64,000 nucleotides of DNA from GCA-002708315 sp964460905 (GCA_964460905.1 CAYWRM010000002.1:124001-188000), one strand, 5' to 3'; positions 29,178-38,377 are shown, counted from the stretch's first letter. Numbers and translations: made by a program. The notes: generated from the sequence alone by a model not told the origin.

Positions 29178-29729
29178 TCAATCTATTAGCTCCAGAGGAA
29201 TTAACCCTTTCCCACCAATATAATCAACAGCACTACTATGGACATAGTATTCTGCCTGGTCAACTATATTTACCTTAACAGGATTATTATGTAGATAGTC
29301 CAATCTCTGATCTATCATTTTATTTGTATCTAATTCAATTGGGTGGTTGTCTTGCTGCCAAAACTGGATCTCCTTATTGTTTGGATTTTTTATGCCATGA
29401 CTTTTGAAAATCTTCATCATCCACTTTTTTCGACTTTCATCAATATTGGTTTCAATTTCTTTGATTATTCTTTTTGAAGTAAACTTCTTCATATCCCTAA
29501 AAATATCTGGCAAATTATGTTTTGGACGGGAAGATATTATAAAATGAACATGATTACTCATTATAACCCAAGCATGTAGAACTAGGCCTTTATGCTTAAT
29601 TGCATATATTAAGCTGCCAGCAACTATGTCTTTGTATATTGGCCTTGTAAAAACATCAATCCAGTCAACAACAGTCATTGTGACGAAATAGGTGCCTTCC
29701 GGGTCATGAAATTTATATTTACTTGCCAT
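29178..29729 (-). CDS. REP-associated tyrosine transposase (RAYT, Y1_Tnp / IS200-like)
   Basis: 183 residues from ATG 29729. It has the HUH metal motif (MSNHVHFII) and the late helix with the predicted nucleophile Tyr (DYLHNNPVK), as in single-strand transposases of the IS200/RAYT group. The start GTYFVTMTVVDWIDVF is typical of the family. An upstream in-frame ATG (29777) would add 16 residues encoded largely inside the flanking palindromic repeat, so it is rejected. REPIN copies lie 13 bases downstream and 18 bases upstream. Confidence 0.93.
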   Translation of the reverse strand: MASKYKFHDPEGTYFVTMTVVDWIDVFTRPIYKDIVAGSLIYAIKHKGLVLHAWVIMSNHVHFIISSRPKHNLPDIFRDMKKFTSKRIIKEIETNIDESRKKWMMKIFKSHGIKNPNNKEIQFWQQDNHPIELDTNKMIDQRLDYLHNNPVKVNIVDQAEYYVHSSAVDYIGGKGLIPLELID

Positions 29730-29746
29730 GATTACTATTTTGTCTT

Positions 29747-29819
29747 TTACTAGTTTAAGTTTGTAACTTAAACTCAATATGTGCTTTATATGGATTAAGT
29801 TACAAACTTAATCCAGTAA
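29747..29819. repeat. REPIN-like repeat, copy 2 (73 bases)
   Basis: TTACT at the left end, AGTAA at the right. Palindrome A is 29752-29774 (AGTTTAAGTT, loop TGT); palindrome B is 29792-29814 (GGATTAAGTT, loop ACA). Same length, order and orientation as copy 3 at 32835-32907. Confidence 0.88.
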
Positions 29820-29851
29820 TGTGTTGCAAGGCAACTACCCTCGTGATATTA

Positions 29852-31159
29852 TTACCTTCTAATAATAATACGTTTGGTAACTACTCCGCTTTCGGTTTCA
29901 ATTTTAACAAGATATATTCCTTCTTGATATAAATTAGTGTTTAACTCAACTTTAGTATCACAGTTTACATCTTCAACATAAACTATCTGCCCAATATAGT
30001 TGTTTACAGTTATACGTATCATTTCATGCATTGATGTAATAGTAATATAATTTGATGTAGGGTTAGGATACAATGATACTTCATTTTCTCCTAATTCATT
30101 AATACCGTCCCATAAATAAGCACATGCTTCGTTTGAAGGGTCTGACTCACAATTGGTATATACAGAAGTTACAGTAAAACAATGGTAACTATCACCTATT
30201 GATGGATAATCATAGGTATTATTAGGCCAAAGTGTTTCTATTAATTCCCCATACAGATATATATTATAACCAAAGAATAATTTTGTTTGTTTGTTGTCAA
30301 CAGGTCTTTCAACCTTAGCAGAAACATGATTAGATACAGCTATTGCAGAACTATTATTAAGAGCATTAGCAGGACTTAATACAGTAGAGCTAGGTACAAC
30401 ATCAGCACTTAAATTACCATATGTAACAAAAGCCTCATGGCTACCAACATAGTAGTATCCCCATGTACCTAATTCAGTAAAATCTCCCGGTGATCCAAAG
30501 TATAAAGTACCATCATAAAAGCTGTCATCAACACCTACATATGGTCCATTTGGTAGTACGTTTGCCGTGTATACCATAAATGTACCTGATTCGAGAGTAA
30601 TATCATCAACATCAATAGTTACCCATGTATCACCAGGTTCTCCGGTAACACTATATGGTCCTGCCAATATTGTAGAACCATCTCCGGTCAATACATATAC
30701 TTCATTCTCTTGATCAGGATAAAAATAGGCCGTATTATAATATCTAACTTCTGTTACTGTTACTGGATATTCCACTGGTGTAAACATCTGAGCCAATCCA
30801 TCTCCTCCTGCTGTTGAACATAATCCATTCTCAAATGTTCCATCGTTATAGGATATCCATTCTGCTACCGGTGGGGGTGGTGGCTGATCCCAAGAAAGAT
30901 GAATAACATAATACCAACAATCCTCTTCTGCAGTTAAATTCCTTGGAGGGATACAATCATCTTTAGTTTGAATACTAACATTGCTTAATGTTGCATCAGA
31001 GTTAATGCTTATGCTTTCCTGTCCGTTCGTAAATGTATCATCTGCCTGTATTGCCCGGTTATTATTACTTGCCCTAGTGGTACTACTTGCAACTTGAGCT
31101 ACTGTATTTAGCCCAAAACTTACGAGTATTACTAGTAGGATGGTTTTTGTGGGTTTCAT
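29852..31159 (-). CDS. T9SS-sorted secreted protein, paralogue 1
   Basis: 435 residues. Signal peptide (TILLVILVSFGLNTVAQVA), a low-complexity Ser/Thr/Asn stretch, a fibronectin-III-like start (CIPPRNLTAEEDCWYYVIHL), a central beta-rich domain (FENGLCSTAGGDGLAQMFTP), and a C-terminal type A sorting domain (ENEVSLYPNPTSNYITI ... GVVTKRIIIRR). It would be exported and fixed to the cell surface or released by the type IX system. The ligand or function is unknown. It is a close duplicate of the next gene; both lie between direct REPIN copies. Confidence 0.85.
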   Translation of the reverse strand: MKPTKTILLVILVSFGLNTVAQVASSTTRASNNNRAIQADDTFTNGQESISINSDATLSNVSIQTKDDCIPPRNLTAEEDCWYYVIHLSWDQPPPPPVAEWISYNDGTFENGLCSTAGGDGLAQMFTPVEYPVTVTEVRYYNTAYFYPDQENEVYVLTGDGSTILAGPYSVTGEPGDTWVTIDVDDITLESGTFMVYTANVLPNGPYVGVDDSFYDGTLYFGSPGDFTELGTWGYYYVGSHEAFVTYGNLSADVVPSSTVLSPANALNNSSAIAVSNHVSAKVERPVDNKQTKLFFGYNIYLYGELIETLWPNNTYDYPSIGDSYHCFTVTSVYTNCESDPSNEACAYLWDGINELGENEVSLYPNPTSNYITITSMHEMIRITVNNYIGQIVYVEDVNCDTKVELNTNLYQEGIYLVKIETESGVVTKRIIIRR

Positions 31160-31247
31160 TGTTACATGTATTAATACAGACTAATGGCTAGCAATATACA
31201 TATATTTCTTTGTTTTTCCAAGTATTTTCAAGAATTTATACCGCAAA

Positions 31248-31279
31248 GACCCGACGGGTTTTTTTCAAACCGTCGGGTC
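31248..31279. repeat. GACCCGACGG palindrome
   Basis: GACCCGACGG (31248-31257) pairs perfectly with 31270-31279; a G bulge and three more pairs extend toward a T-rich loop. GC-rich in an AT-rich setting. It lies between the T9SS genes and could act as a terminator for paralogue 2, although no T-run follows the stem. Confidence 0.6.
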
Positions 31280-31340
31280 GGAAGCAAAATGAGTACTAAT
31301 CTCTTCTCGGTTTCTTACAGACTCATTTAGCAAGTCCTTA

Positions 31341-31410
31341 TCATACTGAGTGTAGCGAAGTATCTTTAAGCTCACAAAAAGAGTTCCTTCACTACGATCA
31401 GGCCGACAGA
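31341..31410. repeat. Diverged copy of the CATTCTGAGC-type repeat
   Basis: TCATACTGAGTGTAGCGAAG (31341-31360) matches the arm of the 10641-10722 repeat at most positions (TCAT-x-CTGAG-x3-AGCGAAG). The right arm (31381-31410) is a degraded complement. Confidence 0.5.
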
Positions 31411-31463
31411 CTCGCAAAATAGACTTGGTATTGTGTTGTTAGGCAACTACCCTCGTGATATTA

Positions 31464-32768
31464 TTACCTTCTAATAATAATACGTTTTGTAACTACTCCA
31501 CTTTCGGTTTCAATTTTAACAAGATAAACTCCTGCGGGATATGAATTAGTGTTTAACTCAACTCTTGAGTCACCGTTTACATCTTCAACATAAACTATCT
31601 GACCAATATAGTTGGTTAAAGTTATGCGAGTTATTTTATGTATAGATGTAAGAGTAATATAATTTGATGCAGGGTTAGGATACAATGATACTTCATTTTC
31701 TCCTATTTCATCAATACTTTCCAAGTGAAAGCAAACTTCGTTTGAAGGATCTGACTCACAATTGTTATATTCAGAAGTTACAGTATAACACATTTCTACA
31801 ACATTAAAATTATGAGAATAGAAATTATAAGGCCATAAGGCTTCTATCAAATCATCGTCCAAATAAATATTATAACCTAAGGGTGATCTTGTTTGTTTGT
31901 TATCAAAAGGTCTTTCAACCTTATCAGAAACATGATTAGATACGGCCATTGTAGGACTATTATTAAGAGCATGATTAGTAGGACGTAATATAGCAGAGTT
32001 AGGGGCAGCGTTTGTACTTAAATCACCATATATAACTGAAGCTTCATGGCTACCAACATAGTAGTATCCATATGTACCTAATTCAGTAAATGCACCCACT
32101 GTCCCATAGTACAATGTGCCATTATAAAAACTATCATCAACACCAATATATGGTCCATCAGGCGCTACATTAGCTGTATATACCATAAATGTACCTGATT
32201 CGAGTTTAACATCATCAATATCAACAGGTACCCATGTGTCTCCATATTCTCCGGTAACACTATATGGTCCTGCCAATACTGTAGAGCCATCTCCGGTTAA
32301 TACATATACTTCATTCTCTTGACCGGGAATACCATAATCATCATTATAATATGCAACTTTTGTTACTGTTATGGGATATTCCTCTGGCGTAAATACCTGA
32401 GCTAATCCGGCACCTCCTTCTGTTGAACAGAAACTATTTTCAAATGATCCGTCATGATAGTATATCCATTCATCAACTAAAAAAATAGTATCCCATAACA
32501 AATGAGCAAGGTTATCATTCTCAAGTGTTACTGTTAAATCCTTTGGTGGGATACAATTATCTTTAGATTGAATACTAATATTGTTGAATGTTGTATCAGG
32601 GTTAATGCTTTGGTGCGTGGTTTTTTGCCCACTCGCAATTGCTGCATCTGCCTGTATTGCACTTTTATTATTACTAGCTTTTTCATTGGTATTAATAGCA
32701 ACTTGAGCTACAGTATTTAGCCCAAAGCTTACGAGCAATACTAGTAGGATGGTTTTTGTGGGTTTCAT
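31464..32768 (-). CDS. T9SS-sorted secreted protein, paralogue 2
   Basis: 434 residues, same plan as paralogue 1: near-identical signal peptide (one change in the first 23 residues), the same central domain (FENSFCSTEGGAGLAQVFTP, VYVLTGDGSTVLAGPYSVTG) and a near-identical sorting domain ending VVTKRIIIRR. The middle section differs most (residues 85-100 and 300-330). Upstream and downstream flanks are also shared with paralogue 1, so the pair arose by tandem duplication of a block of about 1.4 kb. Confidence 0.85.
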   Translation of the reverse strand: MKPTKTILLVLLVSFGLNTVAQVAINTNEKASNNKSAIQADAAIASGQKTTHQSINPDTTFNNISIQSKDNCIPPKDLTVTLENDNLAHLLWDTIFLVDEWIYYHDGSFENSFCSTEGGAGLAQVFTPEEYPITVTKVAYYNDDYGIPGQENEVYVLTGDGSTVLAGPYSVTGEYGDTWVPVDIDDVKLESGTFMVYTANVAPDGPYIGVDDSFYNGTLYYGTVGAFTELGTYGYYYVGSHEASVIYGDLSTNAAPNSAILRPTNHALNNSPTMAVSNHVSDKVERPFDNKQTRSPLGYNIYLDDDLIEALWPYNFYSHNFNVVEMCYTVTSEYNNCESDPSNEVCFHLESIDEIGENEVSLYPNPASNYITLTSIHKITRITLTNYIGQIVYVEDVNGDSRVELNTNSYPAGVYLVKIETESGVVTKRIIIRR

Positions 32769-32834
32769 TGTTACATGTATTAATACACATTAATGACTAG
32801 CAAGTTACATATATTTTTTTGTTTTTCCAAGTAT

Positions 32835-32907
32835 TTACTAGTTTAAGTTTGTAACTTAAACTCAATATTTATTTTATTAGGATTAAGTTGCAAACTTAAT
32901 CCAGTAA
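32835..32907. repeat. REPIN-like repeat, copy 3 (73 bases)
   Basis: Palindrome A 32840-32862 and palindrome B 32880-32902 (loop GCA), ends TTACT and AGTAA. It supplies the stop codon of the adjacent DHHW-type gene (32898-32896). Confidence 0.88.
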
Positions 32908-34107
32908 TGGTTTTTTATTCGGCTCAATGGCAATATAGCCATCTTCCCGTACCGAGTTGTGTTTGTATATAATAAATGGAAGGTTTGCTTCAATTATTAT
33001 TGTTAAAAAAATATCAGGTTTTTCATTAGCAACAATGTCTTCATGTAATTCGTAGCACCACGTATCCCAAATATATGTTGTTTCACTAAAGGAATTAGGT
33101 AGTTTGTCAATCAGGGCATCGGTAAATGAATCGCGAATGACCAATACTTTGGGTAGTTTTTTATCATTTGATGAATAATATACCTGATGCCTGTCTTTAT
33201 AAGGGAAAACCTCGGGAATAGGATAAATTAAGGTGTCAATTTTATTGCTTTTCGTTGAATCAATATGGTTTACATCTATCACCATTTCTTTAATTGATTT
33301 TTGAAGCATGAGCATTCTGGCCAAGCCACGTCCATCTGTATATGTGGTATCAATAATAAGGTCACTTAGTTCAACATCCTTCATTCCAGGAAAATCTTTT
33401 TTGATTTCACTCACAATCTTTTTTACGCCAACTGTTGCTCCATATTCATTCCAATGTTGATCGGTTTTGTAGAATAAGTTATATGGAGATTTTTCTTTCT
33501 CTTCAAGCAATGCATCTCTTAAGTAAAACACATTAAGGTTAGGTATTTGTTCAAGTGCTTTAATAAACTGGTCTGTTTTTGTGACCCTGCTTTTTTTTAA
33601 GTGATCAGGTAAAAACTCCGGATAAACGTGTGCTTTGTTGGGAACAATTGCAATGTAATGCTTAATCCCTTGTTCATCAAGCCATTTCGATCTTTGTAAG
33701 TAAATTTTATATAAACTGTCAAGCTCAATATTTGTAAACAACCAACTATTAATATAAGATTCAATGTATTTAGAAGTATATAGCCATCCATCCTTTCCCT
33801 CAACTACAATTTTAACGGGCGAAATATTAAGAATGTTAAATTTGAATTTACTATTTAAAAGTAGGAGTTCGCCGCGAAAATTATGATTGTCATTAAAATA
33901 TTTCTCATATTCAGATGGATAAGGATCCAGATATTCAATATCGAATTTCGGAAGAGGTGCTTTTGTTCGATTTTCAGTATTTTCATATTCAGATGAAATA
34001 TTTAGCACATTTTCCAGGATTGGAAGAGAAATTATACATACAAACAGTATAAAAACAATTATTTTTCGAATTCGAGTACCAATGCTAATTATGTGATCTT
34101 CTTTCAT
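32896..34107 (-). CDS. DHHW/AlgJ-like putative polysaccharide O-acetylation protein (paralogue B)
   Basis: 403 residues: a membrane anchor (about 14-34, IIVFILFVCIISLPIL) and an extracytoplasmic SGNH-like domain. The pieces KTDQHWNEYGA (Asp and His of the AlgX/AlgJ-type triad) and VLVIRDSFTDAL (nucleophile Ser block) are clear. Members move acetyl groups delivered by an MBOAT protein onto exopolysaccharide. The last three residues (LLD) and the stop come from the REPIN repeat. It is 102 bases after its paralogue and downstream of the MBOAT gene. Confidence 0.8.
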   Translation of the reverse strand: MKEDHIISIGTRIRKIIVFILFVCIISLPILENVLNISSEYENTENRTKAPLPKFDIEYLDPYPSEYEKYFNDNHNFRGELLLLNSKFKFNILNISPVKIVVEGKDGWLYTSKYIESYINSWLFTNIELDSLYKIYLQRSKWLDEQGIKHYIAIVPNKAHVYPEFLPDHLKKSRVTKTDQFIKALEQIPNLNVFYLRDALLEEKEKSPYNLFYKTDQHWNEYGATVGVKKIVSEIKKDFPGMKDVELSDLIIDTTYTDGRGLARMLMLQKSIKEMVIDVNHIDSTKSNKIDTLIYPIPEVFPYKDRHQVYYSSNDKKLPKVLVIRDSFTDALIDKLPNSFSETTYIWDTWCYELHEDIVANEKPDIFLTIIIEANLPFIIYKHNSVREDGYIAIEPNKKPLLD

Positions 34108-34209
34108 GGATTATACTAAAATCAAAAATGGATAATGGATTGTAGGTGTTTGCTATTAACCATTACTATACAGTAGAATTTTTCATAGATATTCTTTGTG
34201 AATTCTAAG

Positions 34210-35403
34210 TTAAATTACATCAATTACATCTAATTTATCTTTGCGAGCAGAAGGATGCTTATAAATAATGTATGGAAGATTACTTTCAATAATAATTGTT
34301 ATAAAAATATCAGGTTTTTCATTTTCAACAACTGATTTATTTAACTCATAGCACCAAGAATCCCAAAAAAAAGTAGACCAACTAAACGATCTGGAAAATT
34401 GTTTTTTTAATATACTAGAAAAAGAATCACGTATTATCAACACTTTTGGAAGGTTTTTTTCATTAGTTGAATAGAATTGTTGATGTATAAACTTATAAGG
34501 AAATTTTGCGGGAATGGGATACATAGTTGTATCATGATATTGTAATTCTTTAGGAATTTTATTTATCATTTTAATCTCTAATTCCTTGATCGATTTATTT
34601 TGCAATAAAGCTTTTGCCATACCCTTCCCTTCAACTGAAATCGTATCAATATTAAAATCAGATAATTGAATAGATTGGAGTTCCGGAAAATCAAGTTTAA
34701 TTTTATTAATTATTGCAATTAAACCTACAACTGCACCATATTCATTCCAATGCTGATCAGTTTTATAGTATAAGTTGTATGATGATTTTTCTTTTTCTGA
34801 TAATAGTGCATCTTTTAAATAGAATACTTCAAAGTTTGGAATTTTTTTAGTTGATTTTATAAACTGATCTGTTTTTGTCAGTCTGCTTTTACTGTAACGA
34901 TCAGGTAAAAACTCTGGATATATCTGTGATTTATTTGGAACAATGATAAAGTAGTTTTTAATACCCTTATCGGCAAGCCAACTAGCCCTATAAGTAAAAA
35001 TAGCATTAAAGCTATCTAACTCAATATTATTGAATAGGCGCTCATTAATATAAGGCTCAATATACTTTGTGCGATAATACCAACCATTTTTTCCTTCAAC
35101 GATATCTTTAACAGGTGAAATATTAAGAACATTAATTTTAAACAAACTGTTAAGTATTAGCAGGTCGCCTCTAAAATTATGATTGTCACTAAAGTACTCG
35201 TCAAACCTGTTTGGAAATGAATCTATATTGCTAATGGTAAATTTGGGAAGTGTTGCTTTGTTTCTGTTTTCAGTGTTCTCATACTCGTTCGATACATTTA
35301 GCCCATATTCTAATAACGGCAAAGTTATAATGCAAATGAACAGAGCAAACAGGATAATCTTTCTTATTCGTTTACCTTTGGATATGTGCTGGTCTATCTC
35401 CAT
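34210..35403 (-). CDS. DHHW/AlgJ-like putative polysaccharide O-acetylation protein (paralogue A)
   Basis: 397 residues, same plan as paralogue B: an anchor (about 14-34), NFRGDLLILNSLFK, KTDQHWNEYGAVVG (catalytic Asp/His), VLIIRDSFSSIL (Ser). It begins 9 bases after the MBOAT stop and is surely in the same operon. Two DHHW partners for one MBOAT suggests either two transfer steps, as with AlgJ/AlgX, or two acceptors. Confidence 0.82.
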   Translation of the reverse strand: MEIDQHISKGKRIRKIILFALFICIITLPLLEYGLNVSNEYENTENRNKATLPKFTISNIDSFPNRFDEYFSDNHNFRGDLLILNSLFKINVLNISPVKDIVEGKNGWYYRTKYIEPYINERLFNNIELDSFNAIFTYRASWLADKGIKNYFIIVPNKSQIYPEFLPDRYSKSRLTKTDQFIKSTKKIPNFEVFYLKDALLSEKEKSSYNLYYKTDQHWNEYGAVVGLIAIINKIKLDFPELQSIQLSDFNIDTISVEGKGMAKALLQNKSIKELEIKMINKIPKELQYHDTTMYPIPAKFPYKFIHQQFYSTNEKNLPKVLIIRDSFSSILKKQFSRSFSWSTFFWDSWCYELNKSVVENEKPDIFITIIIESNLPYIIYKHPSARKDKLDVIDVI

Positions 35404-35412
35404 TAATAATGA

Positions 35413-36867
35413 TTAAAATCTAAAATAGATAAATGGATTGTAAGAGTTTGCAGTTAAGTATATAACCGATAATAGAAGTATTGAGAATAATCCAACTCCA
35501 GCAATTATTTCTAAAGTGTAAAGAATAGTTTGCCTCCAAGGATTTGATATTATTCGTTTTAAATATTGAATGAGATGTTTTTGAATTATTAACAAAACAG
35601 TTGTTGACCCAATAATTGCAACAATTAATGCTATCGTAACATCTGTGCTTAAATATTTGTTGAGCATCCAAAATTCGGAATTAATTTCTCTTGCTCCAAA
35701 CATCGTTTTCAAATAAGATAAAGCATATGGCAGGTCGTCGGCACGGAAAAATACCCAGCTAATAAGCACCACAAACAAAGTGTAAAAATGTCTTATGGGG
35801 CTCCATAATTTTTCTAGAAATTTACCAAAGCCAACTCTCTCAATAATTAGAAACAACCCATGAAAAAGCCCCCATACAATAAAATTCCAACTTGCTCCAT
35901 GCCAGAAGCCCGTGAGAAGAAAAACGATAAAGAGGTTAAAGTAAACTCTGTGTTTTCCAACCCTGTTACCACCTAGCGGGATGTATAAATAGTCGCGAAA
36001 CCATGTTGATAATGAGATATGCCATCTTCTCCAAAATTCTTGTATTGAACGGGCAATATATGGGAAATTAAAGTTCTCTAATAAGTCGAAACCAAACATT
36101 TTGCCAAGTCCGATAGCCATATCTGAATATCCAGAGAAATCAAAATATATCTGTAAAGCGTAAAGAATGACTCCTAACCAAGCTACAATACCTGACATAT
36201 TCGCAGGGTCCATCGCAAAAATTGTGTCGACTACCAAAGCAAATGTGTTAGCAATCAGTACTTTTTTGCCAAGACCTATAATAAAACGTTCAACTCCGGT
36301 TGTAAATTTATTAAAGTTTACAAATCTTTTTGATAACTGTTTGTTAATATCATGGTAGCGAACAATTGGTCCTGCAATAAGTTGGGGAAATAATGATATA
36401 AATAGTGCGAGTTTTGTTAAGCTTTTTTGGACTTCTGTCTCTTTTCGGTAAACATCAATTATATATGAAAGAGCCTGGAAAGTGTAGAATGAAATTCCAA
36501 TTGGCAGAATAATATTTTCGTAATCAATTGGCTCAATATTGAGGGAAACAAAAATTTCATTTAAATTTTCAATAAAAAAATTAGCGTATTTAAAAATTAC
36601 AAGTATCCCAATATTTATTGTTATACCAAGGGCCAAATAATATCTGGCTAGTTTTGTTCCCAGATGTTTATTAATGAGCAACCCGACAAAATAATTCGTG
36701 AAAATTGAAATAATGAGTATCAATGTGTAGCTAACTCCGCCCCATGCAAAAAAGATAATACTGGCAAGAAGAAGGAGAGTATTTCTGTATTTTTCTTTCA
36801 CAAAGTAATAAAAGAGTAATACGATTGGCAGGAAAATAAAAAGGAAAACCAGAGAGCTGAAAACCAT
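35413..36867 (-). CDS. MBOAT family O-acyltransferase (AlgI/DltB-like)
   Basis: 484 residues with about ten or more membrane helices. Family signatures: LPIGISFYTFQALSYIIDVY, FDFSGYSDMAIGLGKMFGF, FWRRWHISLSTWFRDYLYIP and the catalytic His in LTGFWHGASWNFIVWGLFHG. It carries acyl groups from the cytoplasm across the membrane for O-acetylation of a polysaccharide or envelope polymer. It is first in the operon with the two DHHW genes. Which polymer is modified cannot be told; no glycosyltransferases are nearby. Confidence 0.93.
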   Translation of the reverse strand: MVFSSLVFLFIFLPIVLLFYYFVKEKYRNTLLLLASIIFFAWGGVSYTLILIISIFTNYFVGLLINKHLGTKLARYYLALGITINIGILVIFKYANFFIENLNEIFVSLNIEPIDYENIILPIGISFYTFQALSYIIDVYRKETEVQKSLTKLALFISLFPQLIAGPIVRYHDINKQLSKRFVNFNKFTTGVERFIIGLGKKVLIANTFALVVDTIFAMDPANMSGIVAWLGVILYALQIYFDFSGYSDMAIGLGKMFGFDLLENFNFPYIARSIQEFWRRWHISLSTWFRDYLYIPLGGNRVGKHRVYFNLFIVFLLTGFWHGASWNFIVWGLFHGLFLIIERVGFGKFLEKLWSPIRHFYTLFVVLISWVFFRADDLPYALSYLKTMFGAREINSEFWMLNKYLSTDVTIALIVAIIGSTTVLLIIQKHLIQYLKRIISNPWRQTILYTLEIIAGVGLFSILLLSVIYLTANSYNPFIYFRF

Positions 36868-37006
36868 TTTTATGAGCTAATTAAGTCAATTTTTCGGCTG
36901 ACAAATATATGAAATGAATTAATATAATAATGAATGCAGTATTGAAATAAATAAAAACAATAAAAACTTTTAACCTAATTTAAGTTTCCAAAGTTTATTA
37001 TTTTAC

Positions 37007-37014
37007 TATTTTTG
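37007..37014 (+). promoter_or_regulatory. -7 box of the efflux operon
   Basis: TATTTTTG, 28 bases before the TolC-type ATG; fits TAnnTTTG. A TTTC at 36985-36988 could be a weak -33 box. Confidence 0.4.
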
Positions 37015-37042
37015 TTTCCTTTAAAAAAAATCAGTATAAAAT

Positions 37043-38371
37043 ATGAATAAATTTCTTAGTCTGATAATAACAATAGTCATAGCTAACAATGTTATTGCTC
37101 AGGAAATAAAGTATATGTCGGTAAAGCAAGCAATCGATTACGCAATGGAAAACAATTATGAGATAATCAATGCAGGAAAAGATGTTGAGTCGGCAGGTTA
37201 CCAGGTTAAGGAGTCAACTTCAATTGGGTTGCCTCAAGTTAATGCATCGGTTGGATATAATGACAATATTGCCCGTCCGGTTATGATTATCCCTGATTTT
37301 AATGACCCCTCAAAAAACATGGAATTGCAATTTGGAACCAAATACGATGCGAGCCTTTCTGCTTCTGTATCACAGATATTATTTAGCGGTGAATACTTAG
37401 TTGGCCTTCAAGCTGCTAGAAAATATCTTGAGAAAACAAATGCAGATTATTTTAAGAATAAAGTTAATGTTAAACAACAAGTTGCAAATTCTTATTATGC
37501 AGCTTTGTCTGCTGCTGAGGGGTTAAGAGTAGTTGATTCTACATTGGTAATAACAAGTAACCTTGCTGATGAAACCAGAGAAGTATATAAAGTTGGGCTT
37601 GCTGAAGAAACAGACGTCGACCAATTAGATCTGTTAGTTTCTGATCTTGAAGCTTCAGCTCTTTATTTAAAAAATCAGAGTATTATTTCCCATGCCTATT
37701 TGAATTTCTTTCTTGGCTTGAGTGCTGCTGATAGTGTAGTATTGACTGATAGCATGGAGGATATTATTGCTTATAAGCACAACTCCGATTTATTAGTAAG
37801 CCCATTTTATTTCGGGCAAAATATTGATTTCATGTCACTTTCCAGGCAAAAAGAACTCACCTGGCTACAGGTTAAGTTAGAAAAAGCTGCTTATATGCCA
37901 TCTCTCTCTGCTGATTTGTATTATCAAACACAGGCACAGAGAGACAGTTGGAACTTTTTTGATAATAAAGGTGTTTGGTATTCAAGCTCAGCCTTGGGTA
38001 TAAAAATGCAGATACCTATATTCTCAAGTGGACAAAGAAGGTCGAAAGTAAAAATGGCACAAATAGCATACGATCAAATTGGCATTATGGAAAAGCAGCT
38101 TGTTACAAGCTTAAACCTTCAATACGATGCTGCAAGAAACGAATATTTGAATGCTTATCGGGTTTATGAGAACAAACAAAAAAACAGAAAAACAGCGGAA
38201 AAAATATATAACAAAACAACCCAAAAATATGTTGAAGGCATGGCTTCAAGCTTAGATCTTCTAAATACGCATAACCAGTTTTTAAATGCAGAAAATGCAT
38301 ACATTAATTCGGCACTTTCGCTTTTAAAAACAGGCGAAGATCTTGAAAAAATCCTAACTAAATATGAATAA
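37043..38371 (+). CDS. TolC-family outer membrane efflux protein
   Basis: 442 residues with signal peptide (SLIITIVIANNVIAQ). Two outer-membrane efflux repeats are seen: AIDYAMENNYEIINAGKDVE ... LPQVNASVGY, and LEKAAYMPSLSADLYYQTQA ... LKTGEDLEKIL. It forms the outer-membrane duct for the RND pump encoded further down the operon. First gene; the TetR gene follows 6 bases later. Confidence 0.92.
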   Translation: MNKFLSLIITIVIANNVIAQEIKYMSVKQAIDYAMENNYEIINAGKDVESAGYQVKESTSIGLPQVNASVGYNDNIARPVMIIPDFNDPSKNMELQFGTKYDASLSASVSQILFSGEYLVGLQAARKYLEKTNADYFKNKVNVKQQVANSYYAALSAAEGLRVVDSTLVITSNLADETREVYKVGLAEETDVDQLDLLVSDLEASALYLKNQSIISHAYLNFFLGLSAADSVVLTDSMEDIIAYKHNSDLLVSPFYFGQNIDFMSLSRQKELTWLQVKLEKAAYMPSLSADLYYQTQAQRDSWNFFDNKGVWYSSSALGIKMQIPIFSSGQRRSKVKMAQIAYDQIGIMEKQLVTSLNLQYDAARNEYLNAYRVYENKQKNRKTAEKIYNKTTQKYVEGMASSLDLLNTHNQFLNAENAYINSALSLLKTGEDLEKILTKYE

Positions 38372-38377
38372 TAAAGT

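Larger units (their letters stand above)
29062..29819. mobile_element. RAYT with flanking REPIN-like repeats
   Basis: The transposase gene 29178-29729 is enclosed by copies 1 and 2 of the same palindromic repeat. This is the typical arrangement for REP-associated tyrosine transposases, which are thought to mobilise REP repeats. No direct target duplication was recognised. Confidence 0.75.
31160..31463. other. 304-base repeat-bearing spacer between the T9SS paralogues
   Basis: The first 70 bases match the upstream flank of paralogue 2, and the last 30 match the downstream flank of paralogue 1, marking the duplication ends. In between are a GACCCGACGG palindrome and a diverged REP-like repeat (listed separately). 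Confidence 0.6.

Noticed and set aside
29730..29777. Longer N-terminus of the transposase (start at 29777)
   Set aside because: The extra 16 residues are mostly encoded by the flanking palindromic repeat and do not match the family start.
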